Shown one piece after another: positions 16,539 to 25,729 of a stretch of DNA of 64,000 nucleotides. Position 1 is the stretch's first letter; the number at the start of each line of letters is the position of its first letter. Both the position numbers and the translations under genes were made by a program. The stretch comes from Enterococcus moraviensis ATCC BAA-383 (lineage in GTDB: Bacteria > Bacillota > Bacilli > Lactobacillales > Enterococcaceae), in assembly GCF_000407445.1 (NCBI RefSeq), contig NZ_ASWB01000001.1, positions 62,001 through 126,000 on the forward strand, given 5' to 3'. The notes under the pieces were generated by a model, which searched no databases, was not told the origin of the DNA, and saw nothing but the letters and a program-made list of their open reading frames with translations.

Positions 16539-16751
16539 ATGAATTTTGGACGAGCTTTTGAAAAGGTAAAAGAAGGTAAAGGAATGAGATTACCTAAATG
16601 GAGTAGTGATGTTGTAATTAGAGCGCAGTTCCCAGATAAGCACAGTAAAATGACAGCACCGTATTTGTTTGTGGAAAGTCGATATGGTTGTGTTCCTTGG
16701 AAAGAAACTAACATTGAGCTATTTAGTAATGATTGGGAAGTTGTGGAATAA
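16539..16751 (+). CDS. DUF2829 protein, Tad2-like (candidate anti-Thoeris sponge)
   Basis: 70 residues. The pattern 'MNFGRAFEKVKEGKGMRLPKW' (shortened), the central 'TAPYLFVESRYG', and the closing 'VPWKETNIELFSNDWEVVE' fit the DUF2829 family. The characterised member, Tad2 of phage SPO1, binds the cyclic ADP-ribose-type signal made by Thoeris TIR proteins and so blocks that defence. The protein here is shorter than SPO1 Tad2 and uses Leu-Pro-Lys-Trp where many members have Arg-x-Gly-Trp. It lies between MuF and scaffold genes, a common slot for accessory genes. Family call good; anti-defence activity inferred. Confidence 0.7.
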   Translation: MNFGRAFEKVKEGKGMRLPKWSSDVVIRAQFPDKHSKMTAPYLFVESRYGCVPWKETNIELFSNDWEVVE

Positions 16752-16761
16752 ATTTTAAAGT

Positions 16762-16786
16762 CTAGTTAATCACTAGGCTTTTTATT
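16762..16786 (+). terminator. Weak Rho-independent terminator/attenuator
   Basis: CTAGT (16762-16766) pairs with ACTAG (16772-16776), followed by GCTTTTTATT. It separates the head-assembly block from the scaffold-capsid block. Confidence 0.5.
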
Positions 16787-16829
16787 ATGCCTTTTCTTGC
16801 TGAAGGCGTTAAAGAACAGCTTGTTTCGG

Positions 16830-16876
16830 CTGACTAGCGTAACTAGTCAAATTTATCGGGTAGCGGCGTAACCGTG
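16830..16876 (+). other. Hairpin leader before the scaffold gene
   Basis: GACTAG (16832-16837) and CTAGTC (16843-16848) enclose CGTAA. A second small dyad, CGG-CGTAA-CCG, follows at about 16864-16874, just before the GGAGGAG ribosome binding site. The shared CGTAA loop suggests a repeated structural element in the 5' leader of the scaffold-capsid transcript. Confidence 0.35.
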
Positions 16877-16884
16877 GAGGAGAA

Positions 16885-17505
16885 ATGATCATGAAAAAAC
16901 GTTTATTAATGCCATTACATTTACAATTCTTTGCTGATCCAGATGGAGGTAGCGGTGAACCAGGAGGAACAGGAACTCCGCCGGCAGGTGATCCCAATCC
17001 GAATGATCCAGCGAATCCTGATGATCCAAACGGAGCTGGTAATGGCGACAAAACATTTACTCGTGATGAAGTAGCAAAAATGATTGCTGCTGAGACCAGT
17101 AAGAAGCAAAAAGCTTGGGAAAAAGAGCAACAAGAGAAGCAGGCCGAAGCTGCAAAGCTGGCTAAGATGAACGCTCAGGAAAAGTCTGAACATGAAAAGA
17201 AACAATTAGAAGCGAAAATTGCAGAATTGGAACGTGGTCAGACTTTAGCAGCTATGACAACAGAAGCATCTAAAATGCTGTCAGAAGCTAGTTTGCCACA
17301 TGACGATGATTTACTCAGCTTGATTGTTTCAGATGATGCAGAAGCTACTAAGGGAGCTGTCGCGATCATTACAAACTTTGTATCTAAGATCAAAAAAGAA
17401 AATGCTCGGCAACAAACTCCAGCTGCTGGCGGTCAGTTCGATACAAACGGAAATAAAAAGATGTCGACCGCTGAGTTAGCAAAACAAACACGAATTATAA
17501 AATAG
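16885..17505 (+). CDS. Capsid scaffold protein (DUF4355)
   Basis: 206 residues; ATG 16885 or 16891 follow GGAGGAG. A short hydrophobic leader with 'LHLQFFA' is followed by a Gly/Pro/Asn/Asp-rich disordered stretch, a long charged coiled coil and a C-terminal region ending 'STAELAKQTRIIK'. This is the DUF4355 scaffold pattern found directly upstream of HK97-fold capsid genes. It shapes procapsid assembly. Confidence 0.85.
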   Translation: MIMKKRLLMPLHLQFFADPDGGSGEPGGTGTPPAGDPNPNDPANPDDPNGAGNGDKTFTRDEVAKMIAAETSKKQKAWEKEQQEKQAEAAKLAKMNAQEKSEHEKKQLEAKIAELERGQTLAAMTTEASKMLSEASLPHDDDLLSLIVSDDAEATKGAVAIITNFVSKIKKENARQQTPAAGGQFDTNGNKKMSTAELAKQTRIIK

Positions 17506-17517
17506 GAGGATTCACAC

Positions 17518-18453
17518 ATGAAAAAGAACTTAATGAAGATGGACTTACAAACTTTTGCAGTACCAAAATTTACACCTGATCACGCTAAATTGTATGAACA
17601 AATGGATGGAACAATTCCTGATAAGTACAATGAATTGATCTTAAAAGAAGTTATGGAAAACTCTAAAATGATGCAGCTTGCAAAATATGAAGAAATGGAC
17701 GGAAAAGAAAAAGAGTTCCAATATTTTGCTGAAGGACCAGGAGCTTACTGGGTAGGTGAGGCAGAAAAGATCAAGACATCTACTGCTAAATGGTTAACAG
17801 TAAAAATGGTAGCGAAAAAAGCGGGTGTCATTGTTTTAGCTTCTCGCGAATATTTACAATATGAACGTTCAACATTCTTTGATGAAATGCGACCAAAAAT
17901 TGCAGAAGCTATTTATAAGAAGATTGATGCTGCAACTATCCTGAATCAAGAAAATCCATTTCCACAATCGATCGATCAATCTGCGGTTGCGGCGGGACAT
18001 GTTCTTGAAGATGATTTGACTTATGACACTGTTATTGAATTGCAAGATCTTTTAGAAGAAGAAGACTTTGAACCAAATGCTTTCATTTCTACACGAAAAA
18101 ATCGTAAAACATTGCGTGAAGCTTCTAAGGTGATTGGAAATCAAACAGAATTAATTTATGATCGGAATAACAATACGCTTGATGGCTTACCAGTTGTCGA
18201 TCTAAAAGCACAGGAAAAAGGAACATTATATACTGGCGACTTTGATCATATGTTTTATGGTATTCCGTATAACTTGTCTTATAAAATCTCTGAAGAAGCG
18301 CAACTTTCAACAATTGTTGATGAAAATGGAGATCCAATCAACCTGTTCGAGCGTGAAATGATGGCTATGCGTGTAACAATGGATATTGGTTTCATGTTAG
18401 TAAAAGATGGTGCATTCGCAAAAATCAAAACTAAAGAAATTCCAGAAGGGTAG
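17518..18453 (+). CDS. Major capsid protein (HK97 fold)
   Basis: 311 residues behind AGGAGG. It begins with 'MKKNLMKMDLQTFA', which resembles the scaffold's N-terminus, then a helical arm and the body with 'FISTRKNRKTLREA' and 'LFEREMMAMRVTMDIGF', typical of phage coat proteins of the gp5/HK97 group. Size and position after the scaffold support this. It forms the icosahedral shell. Confidence 0.88.
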   Translation: MKKNLMKMDLQTFAVPKFTPDHAKLYEQMDGTIPDKYNELILKEVMENSKMMQLAKYEEMDGKEKEFQYFAEGPGAYWVGEAEKIKTSTAKWLTVKMVAKKAGVIVLASREYLQYERSTFFDEMRPKIAEAIYKKIDAATILNQENPFPQSIDQSAVAAGHVLEDDLTYDTVIELQDLLEEEDFEPNAFISTRKNRKTLREASKVIGNQTELIYDRNNNTLDGLPVVDLKAQEKGTLYTGDFDHMFYGIPYNLSYKISEEAQLSTIVDENGDPINLFEREMMAMRVTMDIGFMLVKDGAFAKIKTKEIPEG

Positions 18454-18463
18454 GTAAATAAAG

Positions 18464-18718
18464 ATGAAAGTAACTGTAAATCAAGTCTTTCGTGATATTC
18501 ATACTAAGGATGTCTATGAAGTTGGCCAAATTATTGAAATGACTGATGAGCGATATGATGAGATTATTGAAAATTTAGGTGAGGGCTTTATTCAAGTTGT
18601 TGAAGAAGGATTTCCTAAAATGATCAAACGTGGTCATTATGAATTATCTAACGGTGAACAAATTGAAGCGAATAAACAAGAAGCTGTTCAAGCAGAAGCA
18701 GCGCTTTCGGCTAAGTAG
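18464..18718 (+). CDS. Small head-region protein, 84 aa
   Basis: Acidic 84-residue protein between capsid and connector genes, beginning 'MKVTVNQVFRDIHTKDVYEVG' (shortened) and ending in an Ala/Glu-rich helix. Proteins of this size at this position may be capsid accessory or decoration proteins. I do not recognise a defined family. Confidence 0.6.
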   Translation: MKVTVNQVFRDIHTKDVYEVGQIIEMTDERYDEIIENLGEGFIQVVEEGFPKMIKRGHYELSNGEQIEANKQEAVQAEAALSAK

Positions 18719-18728
18719 GTGACTATTT

Positions 18729-19076
18729 ATGGCAGATGAAACTAATTCAATTGCTACAGATGTCAAGACGTTGTTAGAAGGTAAAGTTGACGATAAACTC
18801 GCAGTAATCGAACGCAGGACGAAAGAACGGCTGCGTTCTTTACTTGGGGATCCGGAAAGTATTCCCTCGCAATTTGAATATATTTCTTATGAGGTAACTC
18901 TTAAACGATTCAATAGAATCGGTAATGAAGGGATGCAGTCGTATTCTCAAGAAGGTTTGTCTATGGCGTTTCCTGACTCTGACTTTTCAGAATACCAAGA
19001 CACAATCGACGAATATCGCCGGAAAGATGAGGAAGCCTTTTACAAACCTAAAAAAGGAGTGTTCCGATTCAAATGA
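18729..19076 (+). CDS. Head-tail connector protein (gp6/gp15-like)
   Basis: 115 residues, mostly helical. The stretch 'VDDKLAVIERRTKERLRSLL' and its place as first connector after the capsid fit the gp6/SPP1 gp15-type adaptor that binds the portal after packaging. It overlaps the next gene by four bases (ATGA). Confidence 0.75.
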   Translation: MADETNSIATDVKTLLEGKVDDKLAVIERRTKERLRSLLGDPESIPSQFEYISYEVTLKRFNRIGNEGMQSYSQEGLSMAFPDSDFSEYQDTIDEYRRKDEEAFYKPKKGVFRFK

Positions 19077-19390
19077 GATACGATAAATCAATTGTGTTCG
19101 TAGCGGAATCATCTGAATCTCATTATGATGCAGATCTTGGTGAGTGGGTAGAATCTGAACCGAAGCGAACAGATACCACTGCAAATGTCACAGATTTGGG
19201 AACTGATCGATCGGTTGCCATCTTTGGAACAATTAATGAAGGGGCTAAGGTCATCCGGACACAGCCTCTTTTTTCTGTTCCAAAATGGGATTATATCGAA
19301 TATCGAGGTAAAACCTATCAATTGGTAACAGAACGAGTTCCCCAAGAGCGTCACAGTTTAATTGTTCAGGAAGTGATCAAAGATGGGTAA
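19073..19390 (+). CDS. Head closure protein (SPP1 gp16-like, putative)
   Basis: 105 residues, beta-rich, with 'RTQPLFSVPKWDYIEYRGKTY' (shortened) near the end, as in putative head-closure and minor capsid proteins that follow the first connector. It probably seals the portal after DNA packaging. Overlaps both neighbours (4 and 8 bases), indicating tight coupling. Assigned mainly by position. Confidence 0.65.
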   Translation: MRYDKSIVFVAESSESHYDADLGEWVESEPKRTDTTANVTDLGTDRSVAIFGTINEGAKVIRTQPLFSVPKWDYIEYRGKTYQLVTERVPQERHSLIVQEVIKDG

Positions 19391-19763
19391 GGGATCATTT
19401 AAAATTAACGGACTTGCTGGTCTTTCAAAGAAACTTAAAAAGAATGCTACTTTGGATGATGTGAAAACTATTGTGAAAACAAATACTGCTGAATTAACTG
19501 AGGGAATGCAGAACGAAGCTCAAGTGCTGTTAACTGGACACTGGGAAGGTAAGAAATTTGTAAAACCAACTGGAACAACTAAGCGTAGTATTACGATGCA
19601 AATATCAAACAATGGTTTTTCTGGTCATACTGGACCCAAAACAGAATACGCTCCATATTTGATCCGTGGTACCAGGTACATGGTTAAACGAGATTTCTTC
19701 TTTCCGCCACTTCGAAAACAAAAACAGAAATTTAAATCTGATTTAGAAAGGTTGATGCAATAG
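19383..19763 (+). CDS. HK97 gp10-like tail-joining protein
   Basis: 126 residues, basic. The N-terminus '[15 protein letters not shown]' and the '[13 protein letters not shown]' then '[12 protein letters not shown]' segments match HK97-gp10-like proteins, which join the tail to the head. It overlaps the following gene by one base (TAGTG). Confidence 0.8.
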   Translation: MGKGSFKINGLAGLSKKLKKNATLDDVKTIVKTNTAELTEGMQNEAQVLLTGHWEGKKFVKPTGTTKRSITMQISNNGFSGHTGPKTEYAPYLIRGTRYMVKRDFFFPPLRKQKQKFKSDLERLMQ

Positions 19764-20152
19764 TGATCAAAACACGTGACCAATCAATCTTTGATGCAAT
19801 ATTTAAAAAGTCAAACGAGTTGGGTTATCAGACTTATGACTATAAGCCTATGGATGATGTGCCATATCCGTTTGTGGAGTTCGAAGATACCCTAACAAAA
19901 CATCAACCTAATAAAACGGATATCAAAGGTTCGGTTGTTTTAGTCCTATCTATTTGGGGCTTACAGAAAAAAAGAAAGCAGGTGTCTGATATGGCATCTG
20001 CTATTTTTAATGAAGCTTTGCAAATGGATCGCACTGATGGATATGTGTGGGCTTTAAATATCGTTAACAGCGGAATAAATATCATTGACGACACATCGAC
20101 AAATACACCGCTCAAACGAGCAATTATTACACTTGAATTTAGAATTTTATAG
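19763..20152 (+). CDS. Tail terminator/completion protein
   Basis: 129 residues from GTG 19763. The alpha/beta arrangement with '[20 protein letters not shown]' and '[19 protein letters not shown]' resembles the tail terminator/DUF3168-like group that caps the tail tube. Position before the major tail protein is as expected. Confidence 0.75.
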   Translation: MIKTRDQSIFDAIFKKSNELGYQTYDYKPMDDVPYPFVEFEDTLTKHQPNKTDIKGSVVLVLSIWGLQKKRKQVSDMASAIFNEALQMDRTDGYVWALNIVNSGINIIDDTSTNTPLKRAIITLEFRIL

Positions 20153-20169
20153 AAAGAAGGAAATTAATT

Positions 20170-20688
20170 ATGAAACAAGCAGCAAAAGGCATTGACATTA
20201 TTTTGCTATTTAGATTGTTAAAAGAATCAACAAAAGAAGCAGCATGGAAACTGGCTTTTCAAACTGAACATGAAAATACAAAATCAAAAGATAGCGATTC
20301 TACACCAACAAAAGATGGCCCAATTCGTACTCCAGGAGCATTAGAAATTGATTTTTCAGCTACTTCTATTTTGTCTATCAATGATCCGTATGTAGATAAA
20401 TTAGAAACCGCCTTGGATGATGACGAAATTATTGAAATTTGGGAAATCAACAAAGCTGAAAAAGGAACTGGAGAAGATGCTGAAAAATACAAGGCAACTT
20501 ATTATCAGGGCTACGTTACTTCTTTTGGTAAAAATCCAAGTGCTGAAGATTCAGTTGAATTATCTCTTGAGTTTGGTATCAACGGAAAAGGTGCTAAAGG
20601 ATTCGCCACCTTAAACGAGGAACAAGAGGAAGTTGTTCAATATGTATTTAAAGACACAATCAAAGAAGAAACTGTTCCAGAAGGTTAA
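20170..20688 (+). CDS. Major tail tube protein
   Basis: 172 residues. Segments 'KDGPIRTPGALEIDFSATS' and 'YYQGYVTSFGKNPSAEDSVEL' are typical of Gram-positive siphovirus tail tube proteins (TP901-1 type). It is followed by a terminator-like hairpin, as is usual after this highly expressed gene. It polymerises around the tape measure protein. Confidence 0.82.
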   Translation: MKQAAKGIDIILLFRLLKESTKEAAWKLAFQTEHENTKSKDSDSTPTKDGPIRTPGALEIDFSATSILSINDPYVDKLETALDDDEIIEIWEINKAEKGTGEDAEKYKATYYQGYVTSFGKNPSAEDSVELSLEFGINGKGAKGFATLNEEQEEVVQYVFKDTIKEETVPEG

Positions 20689-20701
20689 ATAAATAATTTG
20701 C

Positions 20702-20735
20702 GAGGAGGCTAGTATTTGCTAGTCTTCTTTTATTT
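20702..20735 (+). terminator. Partial terminator after the tail tube gene
   Basis: GAGGAGGCTAG (20702-20712) pairs, with G-U pairs, to CTAGTCTTCTTT (20719-20730), and T-rich sequence follows. It would reduce transcription into the chaperone and tape measure genes. Confidence 0.55.
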
Positions 20736-20749
20736 TAGGAGGAAAAATT

Positions 20750-21109
20750 ATGCAAATTGAAATTAATAAAAAGAAATATACATGTAAGTTTGGCGTGAAG
20801 TTCGTCAGAGAGTTAGACAAAAAATTTGCTGTAGTCCAAGATGGCGTGATTTTTGGTTTATCACTAAGTACCAAATTACCTGAACTAGCTAGTGGAAATG
20901 CTGCAACACTATCTGAGTTTTTATATGCTGCAACAATTACTGAATCACCACGCCCAAGCCAAGATGAAATTGATGATTTTGTAGATAGTGCAGAAGATAT
21001 TGAATCCGTTTTTGATGATGTTTTGAAAGAACTAGAAGAAAGCAATGCGGGGAAGTTAGCGGTCAGAGAACTCAAGAAGAATCTAGCGAATCAGATGGAA
21101 AACAATTAA
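20750..21109 (+). CDS. Tail assembly chaperone, short form (gpG-like)
   Basis: 119 residues. A small acidic protein between tail tube and tape measure genes, beginning 'MQIEINKKKYTCKFGVKFV' with a C-terminal acidic helix, as in TP901-type tail assembly chaperones. A longer fusion with the next open frame in the -1 register is expected. Confidence 0.8.
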   Translation: MQIEINKKKYTCKFGVKFVRELDKKFAVVQDGVIFGLSLSTKLPELASGNAATLSEFLYAATITESPRPSQDEIDDFVDSAEDIESVFDDVLKELEESNAGKLAVRELKKNLANQMENN

Positions 21110-21447
21110 GTTCCGCAGAAACATATGAGCGCATTTTAATTAACGCATTTCGCTTTCTTGGAATGGTCAATATAAATGAAGTTGAAAGTATGACCCCATA
21201 TGAATATGAATTGCGAATGTTTGCTTGCCAATTAAGGCGTTTAGATCAGGAATTTAATGCTCATATGCAAGCTTGGACCACTCGACAAATCAAAGCAACT
21301 AAAGGTAAGAGACAGGAACCTTATTACAAAGATTTTAAACAATTTTTTGACTACGAAAAGAGAGAAAAAGAACTTCTAGGATTGTCTCTAATTGATGAAC
21401 GAATTGACGATACCACCATAGACCTTTTGAGAAACGTAAATAAATGA
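21103..21447 (+). CDS. Tail assembly chaperone extension (gpGT-like, -1 frame)
   Basis: This frame is open across the stop of the short form and lies one base back. Read from 21103 it starts 'QLSSAETYERILINAF' and continues through 'MTPYEYELRM', a familiar T-domain sequence, to TGA at 21445. The only internal ATG (21163) has no ribosome binding site and would cut off conserved-looking sequence, so a -1 ribosomal frameshift near the end of the short form is more likely. Candidate slip sites are GGAAAAC at 21097-21103 and GGGGAAG at 21049-21055. Confidence 0.7.
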   Translation, partial: QLSSAETYERILINAFRFLGMVNINEVESMTPYEYELRMFACQLRRLDQEFNAHMQAWTTRQIKATKGKRQEPYYKDFKQFFDYEKREKELLGLSLIDERIDDTTIDLLRNVNK

Positions 21448-21464
21448 GGAAAGGAGGAACATAA

Positions 21465-24400
21465 ATGGAAACTTATTCAGTCGAAGCGATATTGGCTGCT
21501 ACCGATAAAAGCTTTTCAAGAACCATGAATGATGCTGAAAAATCAATGGTTGGTATCGGAAAACAATCTGGTGAATTAGGTGATCAGCTTTCATCTAGTA
21601 CAAAAAAAGGCGGAGAACTTACTAAATCAATTATAGGAACAGCCGCTGGAGTTGGGGCAGTTAAATTAGTTTCAACTGCAATGGGAATGGTTAAAGATTC
21701 AGTATCGGGTGCAATCAGTCGTTTTGACACACTAAATAAATATCCTGTAGTTATGAAATCACTTGGTTATTCTACAGAAGATGTTGATAAATCAATGACT
21801 AAATTGGGTGATGGAATTGATGGTTTACCTACATCACTCGATGAAATTGTTTCTAGTACTCAACAATTGTCGATTGCAACGGGTAGTTTAAGAACGGGGA
21901 CTGATACAGCAGTAGCTCTAAATAATGCATTTCTAGCTTCAGGAGCATCTACAGCAGATGCTTCACGAGGAATGGAGCAATATATCCAAATGTTAGGTAA
22001 AGGCGAAGTAGACATGCAATCATGGCGCTCATTACAAGAAACAATGCCAGTTGCTATGGATAAGGTTGCTAAATCGTTTAAAGATCAAGGTGTTACTTCT
22101 GTAAATGAGTTGTATGATGCCCTAAAAGATGGTGACATTACTTTTAAAGAATTTAATGGTCGTTTGGTGGAATTGAATGAAGGTGTTGGAGGTTTTGCTG
22201 ACTTGGCTAGAAAAAACTCTGAAGGGGTAGCCACGTCTTGGCAAAACATCAAGACAGCTACAGTTAAAGGTGTTACTACAGTCATCCAAGCCTTTAATGA
22301 CATGATCAAGGCTGTGACTGGAAAATCCATAGCGGAAAATCTTAATAGTTTAAAAAGCATAGTCAATAGTACGTTTAATGCGATTAAGGTAGTAATTCAA
22401 GGATCTACGCCGATTGTCAAAATATTTGCCACCGCTCTTAGTGGAGTTATTTCTGTTGCAAAACCTTTGGAACCAGTACTTATGGGATTGGCGGCTTCAT
22501 TTGCTGCTCTTAAAGTAATCCAAGGAATTAATACACTGATTGCTACTACAGATAAACTTTTTATTGCTGCTGGGCTTTCTGGCAAAACTTTAACCATTGT
22601 AACTAAAGGTCAAGCTTTGGCTCAAGCTGCTGGAACGGCAGCAACTAAAGCTGATATTTTAGCTAGAGCAGCACAAAATGGACAAATAACAATTGGAACT
22701 GCCTTGATCGGTATAATGACAGGAGGCATCCAGCTTTCTACAGTTGCTACTACATTGATGACCGCAGCGACAACAGCTTTTGGTGTTGCTATGAAAGTGT
22801 TAATGGGACCAATAGGTTGGGTTATAGGCGCAGTCGGGGTTCTGACGACAGCTGGAGTTGCGCTCTGGAAGTGGCTAAACAAAGAATCTGAGGCCTCGAA
22901 AAAACTAAATGCTGAACAAGAAAAGCTTGCAGGATCGACCAAAACGCTGACTGATGCTGTTGATCAAAATTCCAATTCTAGGAAAGATAGCTTGCAAGAC
23001 ATTTCTAGTAATGCTAGTGCATATAAAAAATTAGGTGATACAGTTACTGATTTAGCCAGCAAAGAGAAGTTATCGAAGGTTGAAAAGAAACTGATGAAAT
23101 CTAATGTTGAAGAATTAAATAAATCAGTTACAGGTTTAAATTTGGCATACGATGAGGAATCAAATAAGCTATCAATGTCTACTGAACAAATGCAAGCTAG
23201 AATTGCCGCCCTTCAACAACAAGAAACAGCTAATACTTCTCAACAAGCATTGACTGACATTCTGAAAGAACAAGCAGATGTTGAATCGAAATTGAAAGAA
23301 TCTTCCACTTTGAGGCAAGAATGGAATGATAAATTAGAATCTGGTTCAGTAAGAGCCAAGGAACATAGAGAAGCAATCAAAGGATTAGACGAGCAAGAAA
23401 AGACACTTAAATCAACTCAAACTGAACTTCAGGAAGAATATAAAAATACCCAAAGTGTGTTAGAAAATTCTTTGAATTCTGTAGCTCAAGCGACGGAAGC
23501 TGGAGTATTTAAGCAAGTTATTTCATATCAATCTCTAAGTGATTCTCAAAAAACTGCAGTGGATAATATGAAGACTAAGTGGCAAGAGTATTCAGATGCA
23601 GCTACTAATATGTTTGATACTCTGACAGATAAACAAACTATGTCTGTTCAACAAATGCAGACGAATATGGAAGAGAATCAACGTGTTATTGGTACCTGGG
23701 CTGATAATATCGCTTCTTTAGCTGATCGAGGTCTTGATGAAGGTTTGCTAAACAAATTGAGAGAGGCTGGTCCAGAATCAGCAGGCTATGTTGCGGCATT
23801 GGTAACAGCTTCTGATGAAGAATTATCCAAGATGAGTGAGACTTTCCGAAATGGTGGAGAAGTTGCAACGAATTCATTTAAAACAGCATTTAAAACAGGA
23901 GATATTCCAGCAGAAGTTACTGCTATGGTAACTTCGACGAAAGACACTTTAGCCACTCAGATTCAAATGGCGAACTTCGGAGAACTTGGCAAAAATGTTG
24001 CACAAGGAGCTGCTAAAGGTATTACTGATGGGGCACCTCAAGCTGAACAGGCTAGTAAAGATATGGCGAATGACGTGTCAGAAAAGTTTGCAGGTGAGTT
24101 GGGTATTCATTCTCCATCACGAGTCTTTAAAGAATATGGTGGTTTTATTGCAGATGGAGTAGTTGCTGGTGTGAAAGATGGTAGTGGTAAGGTCAAGGCA
24201 GCCATCGATTCTTTGGCAAATATATTTTCTGCTAACGGAACGAAGATGGAACAAGAAGCAACTAATATCGCTAATGCGATTCCGAGAGCATTTGATAACT
24301 TGGACAACGAAATGCAATCAGTCGGAATCAATATAATGGCAGGACTGGCAAATGGAATCAATCAAGGAGCTGGGGCAGCGCTGTTAGCAGCTCAAAATAT

Positions 24401-24788
24401 TGCTAATCAAATTGTAAGTACGGTAAAAGGTGCGTTAGATATTCATTCACCATCACGTGTTATGAGAGATGAAGTTGGAAAGATGATACCAGCTGGTATA
24501 GCAGTTGGTATTCAAAAAAATCTTAGTATAGTAAAAAAGCCCATGGAAAAATTAAACAAAGAACTTGTTTCAACATCATCAATCGTTGATAAGAATCAAC
24601 CTAAATTAGGAATCAATGATTCTTCTTCCTCTTGGGCTTTCTCTGGAAACATTGCAACGGGAATCACTATTGAGGTACCAGTTAACTTAGATGGTAAACA
24701 AATTGCTAAAGTAACAGCAAAACCAATGAGTAAAGAATTAAAACAAATGACTAACAAACAGAATACAGCATTAGGGAGGAGAGGTTAG
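21465..24788 (+). CDS. Tail tape measure protein
   Basis: 1107 residues, the longest gene in the window. It has an N-terminal domain with 'SRTMNDAEKSMVGIGKQSGE', a central hydrophobic region (about residues 290-460) with several Ala/Gly/Ile-rich helices, long coiled coil, and two copies of the 'LGIHSPSRVFKEYGG'/'LDIHSPSRVMRDEVG' motif in the last third, typical of these proteins. It sets tail length and passes DNA into the cell. Stop and next start overlap the same region (TAG ATG). Confidence 0.92.
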   Translation: METYSVEAILAATDKSFSRTMNDAEKSMVGIGKQSGELGDQLSSSTKKGGELTKSIIGTAAGVGAVKLVSTAMGMVKDSVSGAISRFDTLNKYPVVMKSLGYSTEDVDKSMTKLGDGIDGLPTSLDEIVSSTQQLSIATGSLRTGTDTAVALNNAFLASGASTADASRGMEQYIQMLGKGEVDMQSWRSLQETMPVAMDKVAKSFKDQGVTSVNELYDALKDGDITFKEFNGRLVELNEGVGGFADLARKNSEGVATSWQNIKTATVKGVTTVIQAFNDMIKAVTGKSIAENLNSLKSIVNSTFNAIKVVIQGSTPIVKIFATALSGVISVAKPLEPVLMGLAASFAALKVIQGINTLIATTDKLFIAAGLSGKTLTIVTKGQALAQAAGTAATKADILARAAQNGQITIGTALIGIMTGGIQLSTVATTLMTAATTAFGVAMKVLMGPIGWVIGAVGVLTTAGVALWKWLNKESEASKKLNAEQEKLAGSTKTLTDAVDQNSNSRKDSLQDISSNASAYKKLGDTVTDLASKEKLSKVEKKLMKSNVEELNKSVTGLNLAYDEESNKLSMSTEQMQARIAALQQQETANTSQQALTDILKEQADVESKLKESSTLRQEWNDKLESGSVRAKEHREAIKGLDEQEKTLKSTQTELQEEYKNTQSVLENSLNSVAQATEAGVFKQVISYQSLSDSQKTAVDNMKTKWQEYSDAATNMFDTLTDKQTMSVQQMQTNMEENQRVIGTWADNIASLADRGLDEGLLNKLREAGPESAGYVAALVTASDEELSKMSETFRNGGEVATNSFKTAFKTGDIPAEVTAMVTSTKDTLATQIQMANFGELGKNVAQGAAKGITDGAPQAEQASKDMANDVSEKFAGELGIHSPSRVFKEYGGFIADGVVAGVKDGSGKVKAAIDSLANIFSANGTKMEQEATNIANAIPRAFDNLDNEMQSVGINIMAGLANGINQGAGAALLAAQNIANQIVSTVKGALDIHSPSRVMRDEVGKMIPAGIAVGIQKNLSIVKKPMEKLNKELVSTSSIVDKNQPKLGINDSSSSWAFSGNIATGITIEVPVNLDGKQIAKVTAKPMSKELKQMTNKQNTALGRRG

Positions 24789-25718
24789 ATGTACGATTTT
24801 ACTGATACAAATAACAATGGTTCATCTAAAACTATTCTTCCTTCCGAAGCTATGAGCTTTAACGGCGTTTTCTTAGAAAATATCATTCCAGGATATCGAA
24901 CCTTAAATGTAGTCGGTCGAGAATTAGCTGCTACTGAAATTCAAAGTTATCAACTGGGGATTCGTGACGGTATGAGGCAAGTTTATTCTCGTATTCCTGA
25001 ACGAGAGTTAATCGTCAAATATAAAATAGACGCTCCGACAAATGAAGATTTTCGTGATCGATTTAATCGTTTGAACGTTGCACTATTCAGTGAAAAAGAT
25101 GTAGAGATCTGGTTTAATGATGAACCTGAAATGTTATGGAGTGGTAGTAAATCGGATGTTGATAATGTTCCAGAAGGTGTCAACCATGCTGTGGGAACTT
25201 TTACAGTATCTCTAAGTGATCCTTATAAATATACTCGATCTGATGCAACCAGTGTTACTTGGGGCTCTAAAGTAATCACCTTTCAATCCAATTATTTGAT
25301 GGGAAATACAGGTTCCGGTGCTGCCAACATGCCAATATTAATTGAGGGCGGTGCTTATTGGGGATCAACAATGATTACTTTCCAGAACCGATCATACTTA
25401 ATGGGGGATGATGGGAAAGAATCAAAACCTATTGAGATTTATCCGACCGTTGAAGGTTTGAAAGTTAAACCAGAGATATTTCTGAAAGGAACTGGTCGAG
25501 GTGTATGGATTAAAACAAGGAATGACACAATCGATTTAGGAGATTTTGACAATGCTGAAATTCTCATCGATACTCAAAAGTTCTATATTACTAAAAATGG
25601 TCAACCAATGATCCGACCAATGAACGACTTTTATATTTACCCAAATGAGCCACTTTACATTCAAGCTAAGGATAGTGATTTTGCATTAACAATTCGTTAT
25701 CCAAATAGATTCTTATAG
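24789..25718 (+). CDS. Distal tail protein (Dit)
   Basis: 309 residues. N-terminal half with 'GYRTLNVVGRE' and 'SDPYKYTRSDATSVTWGS' (shortened) and a C-terminal galectin-like beta domain are the hallmarks of the siphovirus Dit/phage tail component family. It forms the hub at the tail tip that connects tube and receptor-binding parts. Follows the tape measure gene directly. Confidence 0.85.
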   Translation: MYDFTDTNNNGSSKTILPSEAMSFNGVFLENIIPGYRTLNVVGRELAATEIQSYQLGIRDGMRQVYSRIPERELIVKYKIDAPTNEDFRDRFNRLNVALFSEKDVEIWFNDEPEMLWSGSKSDVDNVPEGVNHAVGTFTVSLSDPYKYTRSDATSVTWGSKVITFQSNYLMGNTGSGAANMPILIEGGAYWGSTMITFQNRSYLMGDDGKESKPIEIYPTVEGLKVKPEIFLKGTGRGVWIKTRNDTIDLGDFDNAEILIDTQKFYITKNGQPMIRPMNDFYIYPNEPLYIQAKDSDFALTIRYPNRFL

Positions 25719-25729
25719 GGGGTGATAGC

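Noticed and set aside
22622-22942. Long antisense frames within the tape measure gene
   Set aside because: They mirror the Ala/Val-rich repeats of the real gene and lack start signals.
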